Part shown: in pieces, positions 23,301 to 36,050 of the stretch
How the letters are laid out: each line of letters starts with the position of its first letter
How positions within the stretch are numbered: the first letter of the stretch is position 1
From: Phoronis australis
Taxonomy: Eukaryota > Phoronida > Phoronidae
Assembly (NCBI GenBank): GCA_002633005.1
Contig: NMRA01000490.1
Coordinates: 166,170 to 230,169 of the forward strand
Reading direction: 5' to 3'
Length of the DNA: 64,000 bases
Program-made: the position numbers and the translations under genes
The notes under the pieces: model-generated
What the model was told of the DNA's origin: nothing
The model's input: only the letters and a program-made list of their open reading frames with translations
Databases searched by the model: none

Positions 23301-23825
23301 ATCCTTCCTTGTGGTCAAGTCACTAAAGCTGACTTGAACCTGTGCATTCTGTCAAAAACATGTTGATTTATGCCACGTACCATAATTGATCTCAAAATTT
23401 TTCTTAGTCAAAGTAGAGGCGATTAATGAGTTAGAACAGAACTGACACTCGATTATTTCTTGAGGCCAAGCTCACAAAACTTCACATACCATGACCTAAA
23501 ATTTTGTGAAACTGGTATGAAAAAATTAAGAATTTGTTAGTTCTTTCTGAGTGCAGAGACCATTTCCTAACTGAATAAGAAACAAGACAAGACCAGTTAA
23601 AATAACTGATCTTTATCAAACCCTGGATTTTTTGACAGAGTGCACAAGTTTAATGCCACTTTAATGCCCCATTATACAGTACAACTTTTAAAATGCATTG
23701 TTTTGATGTTTTGGATGGAACCTTTCGCTTGTTATACAGAGAGTTAGCATTCCAATTACACTAGGTACAATCCAAACTAAATGGAGTTAATAAAAAGTGC
23801 ATGACTTCGGACAGGTAAATGTGCC
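20331..23825. other. Unassigned sequence with one exon-like segment
   Basis: A plus frame open from about 20850 to 21056 includes SWREPDDEALQVVDVTPK and follows CATCACAG, but the possible donor (GAG|GTACTC at 21043) is weak. A patch at 22130-22200 holds two TTTAAGCGCTCA words. The 112-codon minus frame 22783-23121 matches nothing I know. The rest is unremarkable AT-rich DNA. Confidence 0.35.
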
Positions 23826-23938
23826 ATCTTTCCCATAATTATTACCTAATATTAGGAATTTCTAAAATTTTGTACAAGGTCTTTCCTTGAGGAAAAAACT
23901 TAATTGTCCGAAATTAAAGAATTTTTAACCTATGGTAT
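23826..23938. repeat. GGGAC-end family, truncated copy
   Basis: The right end AATTGTCCGAAATTAAAGAA plus TTTTTAACC is the complement of the GGTAAAAATTCTTTAATTTG terminus at 26814. The left boundary is uncertain. Confidence 0.45.
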
Positions 23939-24728
23939 TCCAATTTTGATATCAGCTTGACCAAATTAGCACTGCACGAGTCGTTTTCATCAAATATTGA
24001 TTTGGGACTTGTTGCAAATGAAAGCATTGAGCGACAGCAAAGTGTTTCAATCATTTCTATTCAGTAATAGAAAATCTATAACAACATTTCTTCAGTAGTT
24101 TGGAAAACAAATACTCTATAAAATTCTAACCTGCACGCGTGGGGATGTTCTGAGTTCTGAGCGCATAGCAATCTTTGGTGATGGTGTATCTTCTATAAAC
24201 GTTTTCAAAGTGGGAACAATCGCCACTCAGTTGAAACCCTTACTGAATTCCAGGACATGCTACGTTGACATGGATATGTAGATGTGTAGATGTCAAAGGG
24301 TGATATATAAAGCAACACTGCAAGCTATCAGTCATGGAAGTAGTATTTTCCAACCAGGATATTGTCTCCAAAAATCTCAGCTATCAAAAGCCTATGGAAA
24401 ATATTCCCAGTGTGCAAGGCAGCAGTTGAATAATTTTGCTGTCTAAGTGATAAATATTAATCGCTTCATTTGTTAATGGATTCTTCCTTAATGAACAGCC
24501 TTTGTGAATATAAATTTTTAACTCGCATCCTTGTCGCTAAACATTTGGAACAATGAAGTCAAGTTACTGCATTTATGTATATCAAACGATGGTGTAATGG
24601 CTTGCTGTTGAGTCAAGCACTTTGTTAGGCTGGACTTGGATGTGCTAGTTCCACTAAGTTTATTACAACACTAGGAGTTTTCACCACTTGAGACTTGTGT
24701 ATACTGCTTGGATTCAACAATTGTCCAG

Positions 24729-24830
24729 AGATGTATGCCAACCATGACCCCATGTGGTTAGGACCACCTCTGAAAGAGAAGTTTGTCAGGGTAAGGAACA
24801 AACTATTCCGAGTGCCACAAGGATGCATAA
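24729..24830 (+). CDS. Candidate internal exon (unknown gene)
   Basis: An open segment of 102 bases, a multiple of three, lies between an acceptor-like TTGTCCAG and a donor AA|GTGAGT. The encoded peptide, beginning (E)MYANHDPMWLGPPLKEKF and continuing VRVRNKLFRVPQGC, has a balanced composition unlike the AT-driven K/N/I/F-rich frames around it. The phase is symmetrical (1-1). The open frame extends from 24692 to 24840. I do not recognise the protein. Against it: the acceptor tract is only moderate, no neighbouring exon was identified, and I could not test homology. Confidence 0.3.
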
Positions 24831-26812
24831 GTGAGTACTGTTGATATTTGTATTATTGCCCACCATTCTGCTACCTGTACTGGTGGTTGTAAGCTCCAAA
24901 CCACTGCACTTTACAAATGGAAAGTGACATAGGCGAATTAACTGGGCAATAAGCACATACTTAACTGGCCTGTAATAGCTGACTTTCGAAATAGCGGCAC
25001 TATATTGAAATTCACTATCCCGCCAGACGTCGATTGCATCTTTGCATGGTAGACAGGCGTTGAGCGCCACTTCCTATGTAATGCAGATTGAAGGTTTCAA
25101 CCTTAACAACATTACTGGCAAGTTTTGACTGATGTGCAGTGAGAAATCACAATTAACTTCTCGAAATAGACAACGGATATCACGTCCCAAACATTGCACG
25201 CTGCGATAAAGAATCCGCAGCTAGTGGCTACAATTGCTAAAGCGGTATAATCTCCATCCCTGGCAATGCTAAGTGAACTTAACCTAATCAAACGATGGGA
25301 AGGGTCGACAATGAGATTTAGTCACCTGTTCACCAATTTATGAACCACTATACGTAGCAGCGAATTTCTGTCCACCAAATTTGAATCGGGATCAAGAAGA
25401 ATCGTTTTCTCACTCTGAATACTCTACAGAGCAACAATATGAAAAGTCGCCTGTTGAGTTTGTGTATCCTGCTGAGGGTCCCTCATTTAATTATATAATT
25501 CAGATGATTTAATAGAAGGGACAACTTTTTGCTCTGAAATCGTTATTTTCAAATTGTTTTTAATTCATTGAGAAACATGTACCTTACTTTTTGATTTTGG
25601 ACACTTTTAGCCTGATGACGTATGTATGGAAAAGTTGCATGGAGGGAGTACGAATTTATTTCACTTTTTTACTCTTGAAGTCTTCTTGAATTCCAAAATT
25701 TCTATAAATTAGTTTGAAAGCATGTTTTTACAGCCTTTCTTCTCACATGGATTACTCAGCAAGGATGAGAGTGTAGTCTCTGTAATGCCTTTATCTCTGT
25801 AGCAACCTGAATTACGTCTAGATTAAGCTGAGCACTGCTTACCATGACAATAGTTAATGGCTTTCTAATGCTGAGGGTGTAATGTACCATCAATAATAAG
25901 GTGTTTGTAATTTGCTTTGAAAATTACCTGCATTATGAGGCAATGATTGGTTGGGAGGGTACAGAAAAGAAATTCTTTTAAAAACACTTGAAAATAGAGC
26001 CTTTTCCATGTATTTTGAAACCCCAGAAATATTTCAGGAATATATACACAGGATTAATTACACAAACAATGGTTCCCGTAGGATTCGAGAACAACAGAAA
26101 GTTATGTTGCTCCTATTGGCAGACACTGACACTACACAAACACAAGGCATACGCCAGAACCAGGGGTTTTATCATACAGATAACAATCGTAATTGTAACT
26201 GAATCAACAAATCATGTAGGTCGTGAATAATTTACCCCAATATCAATTCAGCAAAATTTGCGTACCTAATGCAGAAAATTTCCTAGTAAAGCTTTGTTTG
26301 AAAAATACATGGGATTATTTCTACCAGTTTCCAGACAGGAACGCCATTAGTATTGCCACCCTTGAAGCAAAATGACCTTGGTGCTCTTTTAGAGACTATA
26401 AACTGTACATGAGTATGCTAAATCAGAAATTCTCTAATTAAGTCAGTCTCTACAAGTGCTTTCTCATGAGGGGAACTTCGGTTTACCGAAGCTTCACCAA
26501 CATCAGCTTAGCGTATTTGAGTTGTGCGACTGTAGTGCACTGGTGATGACTATCAACAGCCAATCAGTTAAAAATGTCAGTCTATGATAAATTTCGAGCT
26601 TAAATGCACAAATTTTCAATGAAATTTGCATCATAAGTAGCATGCGATGACTGCGAAATGTGAAAGGTGTTTATCTAAGTTCGTACTTTCAAGGTGGTGA
26701 AGTTCATTTCTTAGCCGTCTATTGATCAAGGTTTGTTTTTTAATGTGAAAGACAAATTTTTATTGAATATCGTGTATATTTGCCAATTTCAGAAAATAAA
26801 GAACAAAATAGC
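24831..26812. other. Unassigned sequence
   Basis: No recognisable gene or element. The minus frame 24786-25070 overlaps the exon candidate on the other strand and is most simply its shadow. Confidence 0.4.
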
Positions 26813-27033
26813 ATGGTAAAAATTCTTTAATTTGGGATGGAAGTAATTTCTAAAATTGCCATATTTCTGTTTCACAGGCTTACCACTTTGTTACAAATGC
26901 TCAAAATTTTACCAAGTATTTGGAAATAGCTACACCATACAAATCACGGTAAAAGCAAAGTAAGATTTCCTGAAAAGTTATTTTTGTTGAGAATTTGACA
27001 AAATTAAATTTCACCTCTCTGCCATATTCTGTC
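26813..27033 (+). repeat. GGGAC-end family, copy
   Basis: It starts ATGGTAAAAATTCTTTAATT with TGGGATGG following and ends near CCATATTCTGTC. It aligns with 1884-2115 over most of its length in the same orientation and with the complement of 56706-56897 through GAAAAGTTATTTTTGTTGAG. Confidence 0.6.
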
Positions 27034-30000
27034 GAAAACTGAAGACTTTAGCCTAAACTGCAGATGGCGCCGTGTTTGCAATTGTTGATGACTTGAATAA
27101 GGCCAAAGGAAGCGTCAGCTTTTGGAAAAAGTATTCCTTGTAGATGGGGATTTCAAAATCAAAAGTTTTTTTAAACAAAATTACCCAAAAATTGTTTTTG
27201 CCTTTCTCAAGTTTTGAGTCATAACTGTTTAACTGGAAAAACGGTCAGCCCGTCTACCGGCCCTTTAAGAGATCTCCTTGAAAAATCTTTATTTTAAAAA
27301 TGTGTTCCCTGATGCAAATATACAAGCATCATTTTTCATGCATACATTTCTAATTCATTTCCATAACAATCAACTTATTCATGCATGCAATACACTTCCA
27401 TGATTATCAAAGTTCACTGGGTTGGTATGTGATGTTTATGTGAACAGCTTTCCCCCACCAGCTTAGCATTTATACAAGTATAACTCAGAAAGGTTAGTAA
27501 GCAAAACTTTGATGCTAATATGTATCAAAATTAAAGGCAAATATTTAATTTCTGTATCCGATTTGCAAATTGAGGTTCTTTATTGACCATGGCCAGAGAA
27601 AACTCTCACCCTTACTGTAATAGACAATCAATATTTTAATGTTTAATTCTATTGTTCTTTACCACTAGTTCAGTGTTAGTGTGACATGAAATATTTAACT
27701 CATTTCGAGGCGTAACAAATACACCACAGTTATCAAATATAAAAGTTAATTTGCATTATGTGCCGTATTCCCAATCGATAATACAAACCCTATTGTCAGC
27801 TTACCGACCTAGCAAATCAATATAAGGCCAGTTATAGTAGAGAGCTCAGTCACGGAGACCAAACATCAATAACTGTTGAAAATCAAAGCTGACAAGACAG
27901 TAAACTTGACTGTTAAAAATTGGATGAAATTTTGTGTAAACACTAGATAAACATTGTGGAGACAGGGACTCATTGGTAAAGGATGTACTCCGTCCATGTG
28001 AAACAGGTGAGAGAACTCATTTGTGTTTACCTGTTGGCTCTGGCAGTTTAAGCTAATTTCTCAACTTTTGTAAGGACCATTTAAATATTGTCAATAGCAC
28101 AATTAACGTAGCATTAAACAATGCAGTGGAGTAGTTTGGTTGACACGAAACAATGTACCAAGAAGAGTTGTATCTCAGAATTTATTAATTGTTATTTATG
28201 AAGTCACGCAACTATGTAAGATTTTCATTTTCGCCAAATTGGTAAACTCCTATTCTGCGATTAGATATGAAAATAATTTCAACTGTTCTATAGCGTTATC
28301 CAATAATAAAAACAACCAATTTTGTATCGTTTTATTGCCAGCGAGATAAGGTATGCTTTGTACATATTTCTCTCCCGCACTATCCTGAACTCTGACAAAC
28401 CCAGCTTTAGAATAGCTCCAATCTCTTTTTATGTGTAAACACACAGTTTCATGCAAGGCTGATCTGAAATAACCCAAATGGAATTTGTTGCTTCTTTTAC
28501 CACCTATAGTTCTTACTCATCTTCAGGTTTTAATTTTGGTAAATTGCACCTTCTAACACCAGCACCATTGCAGCTTCACTATGTTTCACAACTGCTTAAT
28601 GATCACTGCGTACTGACCTAGCCCAGTTATCAAACATCATTACGTCAGAAAGACAATGAACTGCAAAATATTAACAGCCAAAATTCCCGTGATTTGTATG
28701 CTTGCTACAAACCTGTATATCTGCTGAAATTAGATGTAAGTGATTTTGTACTGCAGCAGCAGTTATGCTGTTTGACTACTGATTGAACCTAGTTCACATA
28801 ATGTGAAGAGTTCACAGTTACATGAAATCATTGAGAAAATAAAGCTTCCAGCATAACTGTATCAGCAAAGTCAATTTCATGATGCATGGCGTATTCTTGC
28901 TCTACTAGCACCGTCACGTCCTACCAGTGAAGTGCAGAAAATTGACAATTAGTGGACATCATCTCTAACACTTTGTTTTCATTGTCTTAATTTAATATGC
29001 ATCCACTCACATGCTATACCCCTTGAGTGCTCCAATACCCTTCCACAAGTCTGATCTTCATGCTCTTGTAATAACCACTACAAATCTAAATCAAGGTAGA
29101 ATTTTCTGGCGGAACATGAATGTTTTTAACAATGAACTTTCAATCTTTCAGAGCATGAATGTTGTTTGTGGACATTATGAGTATACCCCGAAAACAATGG
29201 ACAAAATCGTGGTGATTGACCGCAAACATTATTGATTATTGACCAGATATCTGAGTGAGAAATGGAATACCAAGAGATGACATGTCGTGACCGGCAGACA
29301 GTATTTTGTCTTATTGTTTTTGGTAGGGCTGTACTTTCTGCAGTTGTTGTCTAGAAGGAAACCTGCATGTGAAGACTAATAGTGTCTTAACTTTCAAGCA
29401 TGTTACATGTGCATTCTATATTGGAACCTACTTCCTTACCTGCTGCTTGTCAAGGCCAGTCACTGATGAGTTCTTGAGCTTATAGTTTCAGCAAATAGTT
29501 TGTTACTTATACCAATTTGTTAATTTCATCCAAACTCTTATTCCACAGATTCAACAATGTGATAAGAATTCTTGATTTTTACAGATACTTTTTCACTTCT
29601 TCTAACAAAGAAAAAAATAACAAAATTATAAGACTTGAATTGAAATATTTCATTGTCAAAATGGCTGAATTTTCCTTTTCAAATACCTCCTTCAAGTTGT
29701 CGGTAGCACAAAATGGAAAACAACAAAAATCCTTTCTTGACATAGTTGTCTTAAGTTGGAGAAAGCATTGTGTCATTTTAAAATCATGCAACCATCAGGG
29801 AACAAACTTGATGAAGGTTTGTTAGTATGGCCTATTTTCAGAATCCCAGCCAACTGTTTCAACTTTATGTTCATATACATGTTGTTTCTGTGTCACCTAT
29901 GGCATCTCTTGGCTTCTTCACTAAGTTGTCTACTCATGCTTCACTGAAATTCAGAAATGGACAAAACACGCTTGAAACATTTCCATCCATCTACCCCTTC

Positions 30001-30703
30001 AGTGCTTGGCTGTCTTAAAGTACAAATTCCATGAACAATGCTAATAAAATAAGCATTTTTCTGGCTCACTAATTCTTAGCACCGTGACCCATACTGGCTT
30101 CTGTTCATTTTGAGCATTTTTCTTGTCAGTACTTTTGTTAGACAAATTACACTTTTCACTAGTTGGTAGAGTTCATTTTTAAAAACCGGACATTTCTTCC
30201 ATTGCTAGCTAATGATAAGATAATTAACACTGCCACGTCGTCATTGTTGCATGGAAAGAATTGAGAGTGATGCAGAGACGGGTAAATTCACCCATTACAA
30301 ACGGGTTGAATGTTGTGGTTAAGTTCATGTGATCATTAATTATGAAAGTATAAGCCAATTCAGATATATTAAAATAGTTACTTCTCAAAACAAGGTATTT
30401 CATAGCTTAACAGTCGAAGTGTTAATAATTGAATAACAATCATTTTTAACATCTGGAGAAGGGTAAACAAAAATTCATTGGAAAATTTTTCCACCTTCCC
30501 TGCTGCAATGATGGCTGAAGTGTAGGTCACCAAACTAAAAAGTCCCTGGTAATTTCTGTGTATTTTGCTAGATTTTAAAAATAGAAATTATTCATTGCAT
30601 GTTATTCCTTAAGGTTAAGAATATCCTAATGGATTGATGTGAAGTCACACAGTTAAAGCACAAGCATTGCCTTGTCCGTTAAAGGTTAAATAACTACACA
30701 TTA
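27034..30703. other. Unassigned AT-rich sequence
   Basis: Several short plus frames (29011-29235, 29517-29825, 29827-30018) begin near acceptor-like tracts, but none has a matching donor or a recognisable domain. Nothing else is seen. Confidence 0.35.
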
Positions 30704-31043
30704 TGGCGTTTTCCCGTTGCAATCAACTTGTTCGATTCTATAGCCCAACAACAAGTTGGGAAGAACGCCTCTGTAGCCAAAATCTTACACGACTGATTAA
30801 TTCCATTCTGGCATTTATGGTTGGAGGGTCAGCTCTCTTTTGTTCGACAATTGCTCTAATCTCCAATAAGATCGTATCTACCATGACTGGGCTGTGCCGT
30901 TAAAATAAAAGTTAAGTTATAACATACTTGAACATAAACCAATAGCCTTTCTGAAATCCTCGTCAAATGGTGATCATGTTTAGTTTTTGAATTGCCAAAA
31001 TCGCCCAACTACAACCGAAGTTACGACAATCTATTCTTTCTGA
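30704..31043 (+). repeat. 340-base dispersed repeat with hydrophobic frame, copy B
   Basis: This is the inverted counterpart of 16245-16585. The plus frame 30703-30903 includes SPTTSWEERLCSQNLTR, then NSILAFMVGGSALFC, and stops at TAA after GLCR. Similarity continues past the stop codon for at least 140 bases at the same level, so the repeat is not defined by the frame. Confidence 0.75.
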
Positions 31044-33974
31044 ATGTACCAATTCGCTCTGGGTTTGACTGTGTTCACATGTGGTCTGTAATAAGCCTGG
31101 TAGATAATTGGCCTGTCTGTTGTCATACCAGACAAAAGACTGTGCTTGGCAGTTAACAAAGAAGCTAAATGTTATCACACCCTCACAACCCTCTACGTCT
31201 GGTAAAGTCACTGAACGGAAAAACGCCTTCATGAGAATTACTTCATTACAAGCCAAATGTATTGTGACAAAATTACACAGATTTCCCCCATCACTGCCGG
31301 TGTAGTCTTCTGTAATGCCTAAGAATGAAAGGTAGTTGGTAAGGAAGTTAGTAAGGTGGTTAAGCCATTCTGCAATTAGAATTTAGGCCTCATGTTAGTC
31401 ATTACCAGCAATCTTTGCTTTTCAGACTTCACTGTAATGATGGAAACAGTATTTTGTCTAATTATTTTTGTCTTGTATTGTGTATTGTGTACTATTATGC
31501 ATCATTATGTTGTACTGGTTTAAAATCACCTTTCTTTTGTTATCAGCAGTCGCAAGAAGAGGTAGGACCCACATAATACCAGAATTATCACATATTTCAA
31601 CTTCAGTCTTCTTACAATAGTCTTATTCACTTTCTGATCTCTAGACGTGTCCTCAACAAATTTCTGTTCTTTCACATCATACCGATTCCATTAGATATTC
31701 ATAAAAATTGTAGCAATGCGGTTCGTGAGTGAAAAATCCAGGGCCCAGGGTCTAATCTTTGTACTCGAAATCGAACTCAAAATATTTATTACGTTGGGGT
31801 TCTACGAACTTAAAATAAGGGTCTACTTGCATAATCTAAAGATTACAGTTTACCCGTGAGGGTCTAGTTCATTCTTGATGAGGGCATCATTCGTGACATA
31901 ACCAGATTTATCATTTCCTGCATCAGACTGTTTCAGCCAGGAAGCTTCACCCCTCCCCAGAGGGATGCATTGAATTAACCAAGCGTTATTAACAGGGTTG
32001 TAATTGGCAGTTCATTTGAACAGCTTGGCTTCTCACTGCATTGTCAAATTCAATTGACTTCAGGTGCTTCTCTGGATAGGCAAAGTAATGATCATGCCGA
32101 TTATCATTTATAAATTAGTGCTTGGTAAAGGGTATGGTATTGTAGTGAGTGGCAAGGATAAACTTTGTAAACCAGCATTCCTGAAATGTTTGAACTAAAA
32201 GCTCTGTAAAAACTTGAGACTTAGTTCAGCCTCGAACCTAAAGTTTCAATGTCAGTGTCATCAAATACAAACTATTAGGCATAGAGTATACTGAACATAT
32301 AATANATGAAGACACTTACCTGAACTTTGATGGAAAGTACCTGAAATAATTCTGAGTTTGATTTTGAGCACCTGGGCCCAAATGACTTTCAACACACTGT
32401 TTTTATCTATCTACCACATTTTACTTTTCTATATTCAGCAATTATAAAATTATAATTTGAATCGCAACACAGATGTTTGGTCTCTGCGATAGCATGTATC
32501 TGGTTTACTCTTCACATAACACATGAAATTCTGTTTTGTCTAATTTCGACACAAAAGTAAAGTTTAAGAAAAATCTAGTCTATTATTTAAGCTTGGTTAG
32601 CCTTATGTAGATGCCATAAAACAATTGATACAGTTTCCATAAATTGTAGCAAAGTAATCAGCCTTTGAAAAATGGAAACTGACAATTTTGGCAAATAATT
32701 TTGTGCGCATTACCAAAGAATTACCCTAGGTATCTTTATAACTTGTCACAATTCAATGATTTCCTAACACTAATCCTCCTAGGTCATCTTCGAAATTTTC
32801 ACATCAATTATTAAGCACTTACCACGAAATATCATGGGTATGCAGTGTGTAATTGATCTGTAAGTCAATATTTCGTAATTAAGTTGAGCCATCCAAATGT
32901 CTTTAATGAAGGCTATCATTACCAGGTAATGTAATTTTCCTTTTCGTTGTATTTTTTTGTGGATATCACACAGTTCATACAATTAATTCACTTCAAAGAA
33001 ATCCCTGATATCAGTTTTTGTTAATACAGCTTAAATTCTTCAATATAACTGTTGCTCCACAGGGTTGTTTATTTTGTCACGTACCCTTCAAAGCTGGTAT
33101 TTGTCAAACTGGTTACTTTTCAAGAGATGTTGTTCAAAGAATACTGAACCCTGTTTTGGTGACTTCAACCAATCCAATGCACCATTGGTGTCCCACTTGA
33201 ATGATAAAAGCAGAACTCCTCTAAAAACCCATACTCATTGCCACAGAATGGGTACTATGATTTTTGGTGGATGGTCTTTCCTTACAGTTGTCATGTAGTT
33301 CGATTTTAAGCGTTGGTCAAGCTCGTTAAGCAGCTCCAAACAATGAGGGTTCAAGAGGGTTACAGAACATTATTTTGTTTTAGAGAGGGACGGAAAATCG
33401 TTCCTGTCTGTTAGTTAGGCAAAAGCGGTGGACATCCTTTTAAATGATTATTAGATTATATTTCTGAAGTTAGGTTACACTGGTTGTTGAATCCCAGTGG
33501 CGGTACTAACTGGATCAATACATGGAGTGAGGTAATGAATTATGATGCCACAATGTATTGTTTTTAGTGAATGTAATGCACCAGGCAACCTGACATCTGA
33601 ATCATAGTATAAATTCTCCTGAATATGATGTAATGACCGTGAATAGTAAGGAAAACTGTAGTGCTTGTTTTTGAGAGGAGCCAGAAGGTTCTTACTATTG
33701 GAGGGTCAAAAGTGACACATTGGGGTGTTTACCATTTGGCCTTGACATCATCTTCCTGTTTGACTATAATTTCAATATCTTCATCACCATCACCCCAACT
33801 GATAAAAATAATTCAAAGTATCTAGGTTGTTGAAGGTTGCATTTTATGAGAATTTAGTACCATTGGCAATATAAAGATGTTTTATGTAAAGACCTTTGCT
33901 GCTAAGTCCTGATTACTAAATGCAACATGAAAATAAGTTCTTGATATGTATATGTATACAAATTATTGTCTGAG
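31044..33974. other. Unassigned sequence; single ambiguous base at 32305
   Basis: No gene recognised. A good acceptor (CTTTCTTTTGTTATCAGCAG) is followed after only 12 bases by GTAGGA near 31562, which would be a microexon if real. A cysteine-containing open frame follows GTTGCTCCACAG near 33060. Base 32305 is N. Confidence 0.35.
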
Positions 33975-34117
33975 CTTTACTTTCCTTGTGGAAACGATGA
34001 GTCGACATGACTTCAGCAAATTATCTTTGAAAAGAATTACAAAGGGTCTTCATGAAATTTGTCAATACACACAGCACCCTGAAGAGAGAGCTCCAGCAGA
34101 ATGCATCAAAAGCACAG
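33975..34117 (+). CDS. Candidate internal exon (unknown gene)
   Basis: The frame is open from 33946 to 34152 and stops shortly after a possible donor ACAG|GTATAT at 34118. The peptide includes SRHDFSKLSLKRITKGLHEI, then CQYTQHPEERAPAECIKS, with helix-like periodicity and charged residues resembling an alpha-helical repeat protein. The acceptor could be GTCTGAG at 33974 or ACTTCAG at 34017; neither has a strong pyrimidine tract. I do not recognise the protein. Confidence 0.25.
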
Positions 34118-35931
34118 GTATATTTTATATTGAGATGTTCACTTATCCGTAATTTACTAACAAACATAACGCTAAAAAGGAAGAGTTTTTTAAAGCGGAT
34201 CTTGGTACGGAACTATGTCCATTATTTTCATAGCTATTTTCACCCTCGCTTTGTGTTGACAGTATTTTAATTGTCAAGACAGCATTATTTAATTATCAAG
34301 CCATTCACACACTCCATAAATACATTACTAACTCCATAGTTCTTAGTACTATTTGATTAGAGCAAGAATGCATTTTACAAATTATTGATTTGCTCTATTG
34401 TAGACAATACAAACCTTATTCTTAAAATACAGATTTTGTAACAAAGTCCAGATGAAAACGTTATTGATTTCTTCGGTGTGACTGGGTGACATTCCTCGTT
34501 TTCTGGGTTATTTTGCAAAATGACATAGAAATATTGAGAGCCTACATTTACAAGCAAGCTATTAATACAACTCTGGTGCTTTTTTAATTTCTAAGATGTG
34601 GTTTCTGTGGTATGAAGATTTTATGCATTCTGTCAAAAAGTCTCGTGTTGATTTGTAGAAGCATTAAAAAGCTGTAATCATTATTTGATAGCTGTGTTAA
34701 TTGAGTATTTGAACTCTGTAAATAATTTGAAGTACTATTTTTTAATATTCTTTTCATGTGTACCTAAATCACGCCATCATGTTTTTACCTGGCTTTTATT
34801 CGTGTGGCTGTTAGATTGGAGGTAGTAATGTATGTCATTTTACCCATTATATTTGCATTTTCATTTGAAATCATTGAATTCATTTGAATGACTGGTATGT
34901 GGTGTTTGATTATAGGAATGAGATCTGTGTGAATGGTTGGTTATGCAATGACCAGTGCTAAAGAATATGTTTGTTGTTGGACCTGCTTGTGCAAATTGTG
35001 TTACTGACCTGTCTGTACAAAGAGCAAAGCCTGGTGGTTAATGTGAATGGATGTGTGATCGAAAAGAGAATGGACTTTGGCAAAAAATGTGTTTGTGTAG
35101 ACTTGAGTGGTAACTATGTGGGAGTTGAACGACTGCTTACATATATCTACAATGACCAACAGACACAAATAACTCACCAAGGCAACTAAAATTTACATCA
35201 TTCACAACACAAACAATGGACAGTCCTTACAGGCAACAGGTAAAAATCAGACAAGTTCCAGACAAAATGACAGTAAAGGTTTACTAAAAATGAAACATTT
35301 CCCACATTCTTCACCCCTAAGACAGGAAAATATTTTACCACAAAAAGTGAAAAATGGTACACATGTCAAGCCTCTCGTTTCCACTTCTTTGCACGGCTAC
35401 CAAAGCAACCGCCTATGGTGACAATGCAAAAAGCAAACAAATCTGCAGTGAATTCAGGACATACAAAATGGCTGGAACTACGTTCTTCAGCACGTCTGTC
35501 TTGTAGTTAATTTGCTTTAAAATGAAACAGCAACTACCCTGGAGCACAGATACATTCAAGGTACACTGTAATGCTCCTGGTAATGATGGGTCATACCATT
35601 TTAGCTGCATCAAGAACAGGTAAGTGCAGGAGATGGTTAAGATTATGTAGGACCAGTTATCAACAAGCCTCTGTATTTAGTCAAATGTAGATCTACTAAC
35701 TCAGTAAAATGGCCTATAGAACTTTATTTTTGACTTTGAACCAATCTGCCATCAAATGGGTCATGTGGCCATGTCTGTTCAGTAAAACAAAAAAGAAAAA
35801 TACATTGGCAGCGAAATGATGGTATCAGTAACACAACAATAATGCTCAAGATAAAATCTCCGAAACGCCCTTAGTTTTGTAAACAATTTTGTTTTTGTTT
35901 TATACAACTCAAGTTTTTGCTTGACAATCAT
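34118..35931. other. Unassigned sequence
   Basis: The only notable site is CAG|GTAAGT at 35619/35620, which ends an open 89-base stretch from 35531 reading TDTFKVHCNAPGNDGSYHF. The upstream AAACAG has almost no pyrimidine tract, so I do not list it as an exon. Confidence 0.35.
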
Positions 35932-36050
35932 AAAAGTCCAGTTTATTATTAAGCTCTGATAAAAAATCCAGTTTATTATTAAGCTCTGATAAAAAATCCA
36001 GTTTATTATTAAGCTCTGATAAAAAATCCAGTTTATTATTAAGCTCTGAT
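35932..36050 (+). repeat. 30-base minisatellite, about four copies
   Basis: The unit AAAAAATCCAGTTTATTATT plus AAGCTCTGAT repeats head to tail; the copies from 35941 to 36050 are identical and only the first shows a substitution (GTCCA for ATCCA). No divergence implies recent expansion or continued homogenisation. There are no unique spacers, so this is not a CRISPR-like array. Confidence 0.97.

Noticed and set aside
29827-30018. Last exon after TATGGCCTATTTTCAG
   Set aside because: Open for about 60 codons, but no polyadenylation signal close by, no family match and a composition compatible with chance.
31550-31561. 12-base microexon between a strong acceptor and GTAGGA
   Set aside because: Too short to test by reading frame, and the donor is weak. 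It cannot be separated from chance without transcript data.
35531-35619. Exon ending in the consensus donor CAG|GTAAGT
   Set aside because: The donor is good but the required acceptor (AAATGAAACAG) has no pyrimidine tract. Kept only as a weak supporting lead.
35932-36050. CRISPR-like array
   Set aside because: The 30-base units are directly adjacent with no unique spacers, and the window is eukaryotic.
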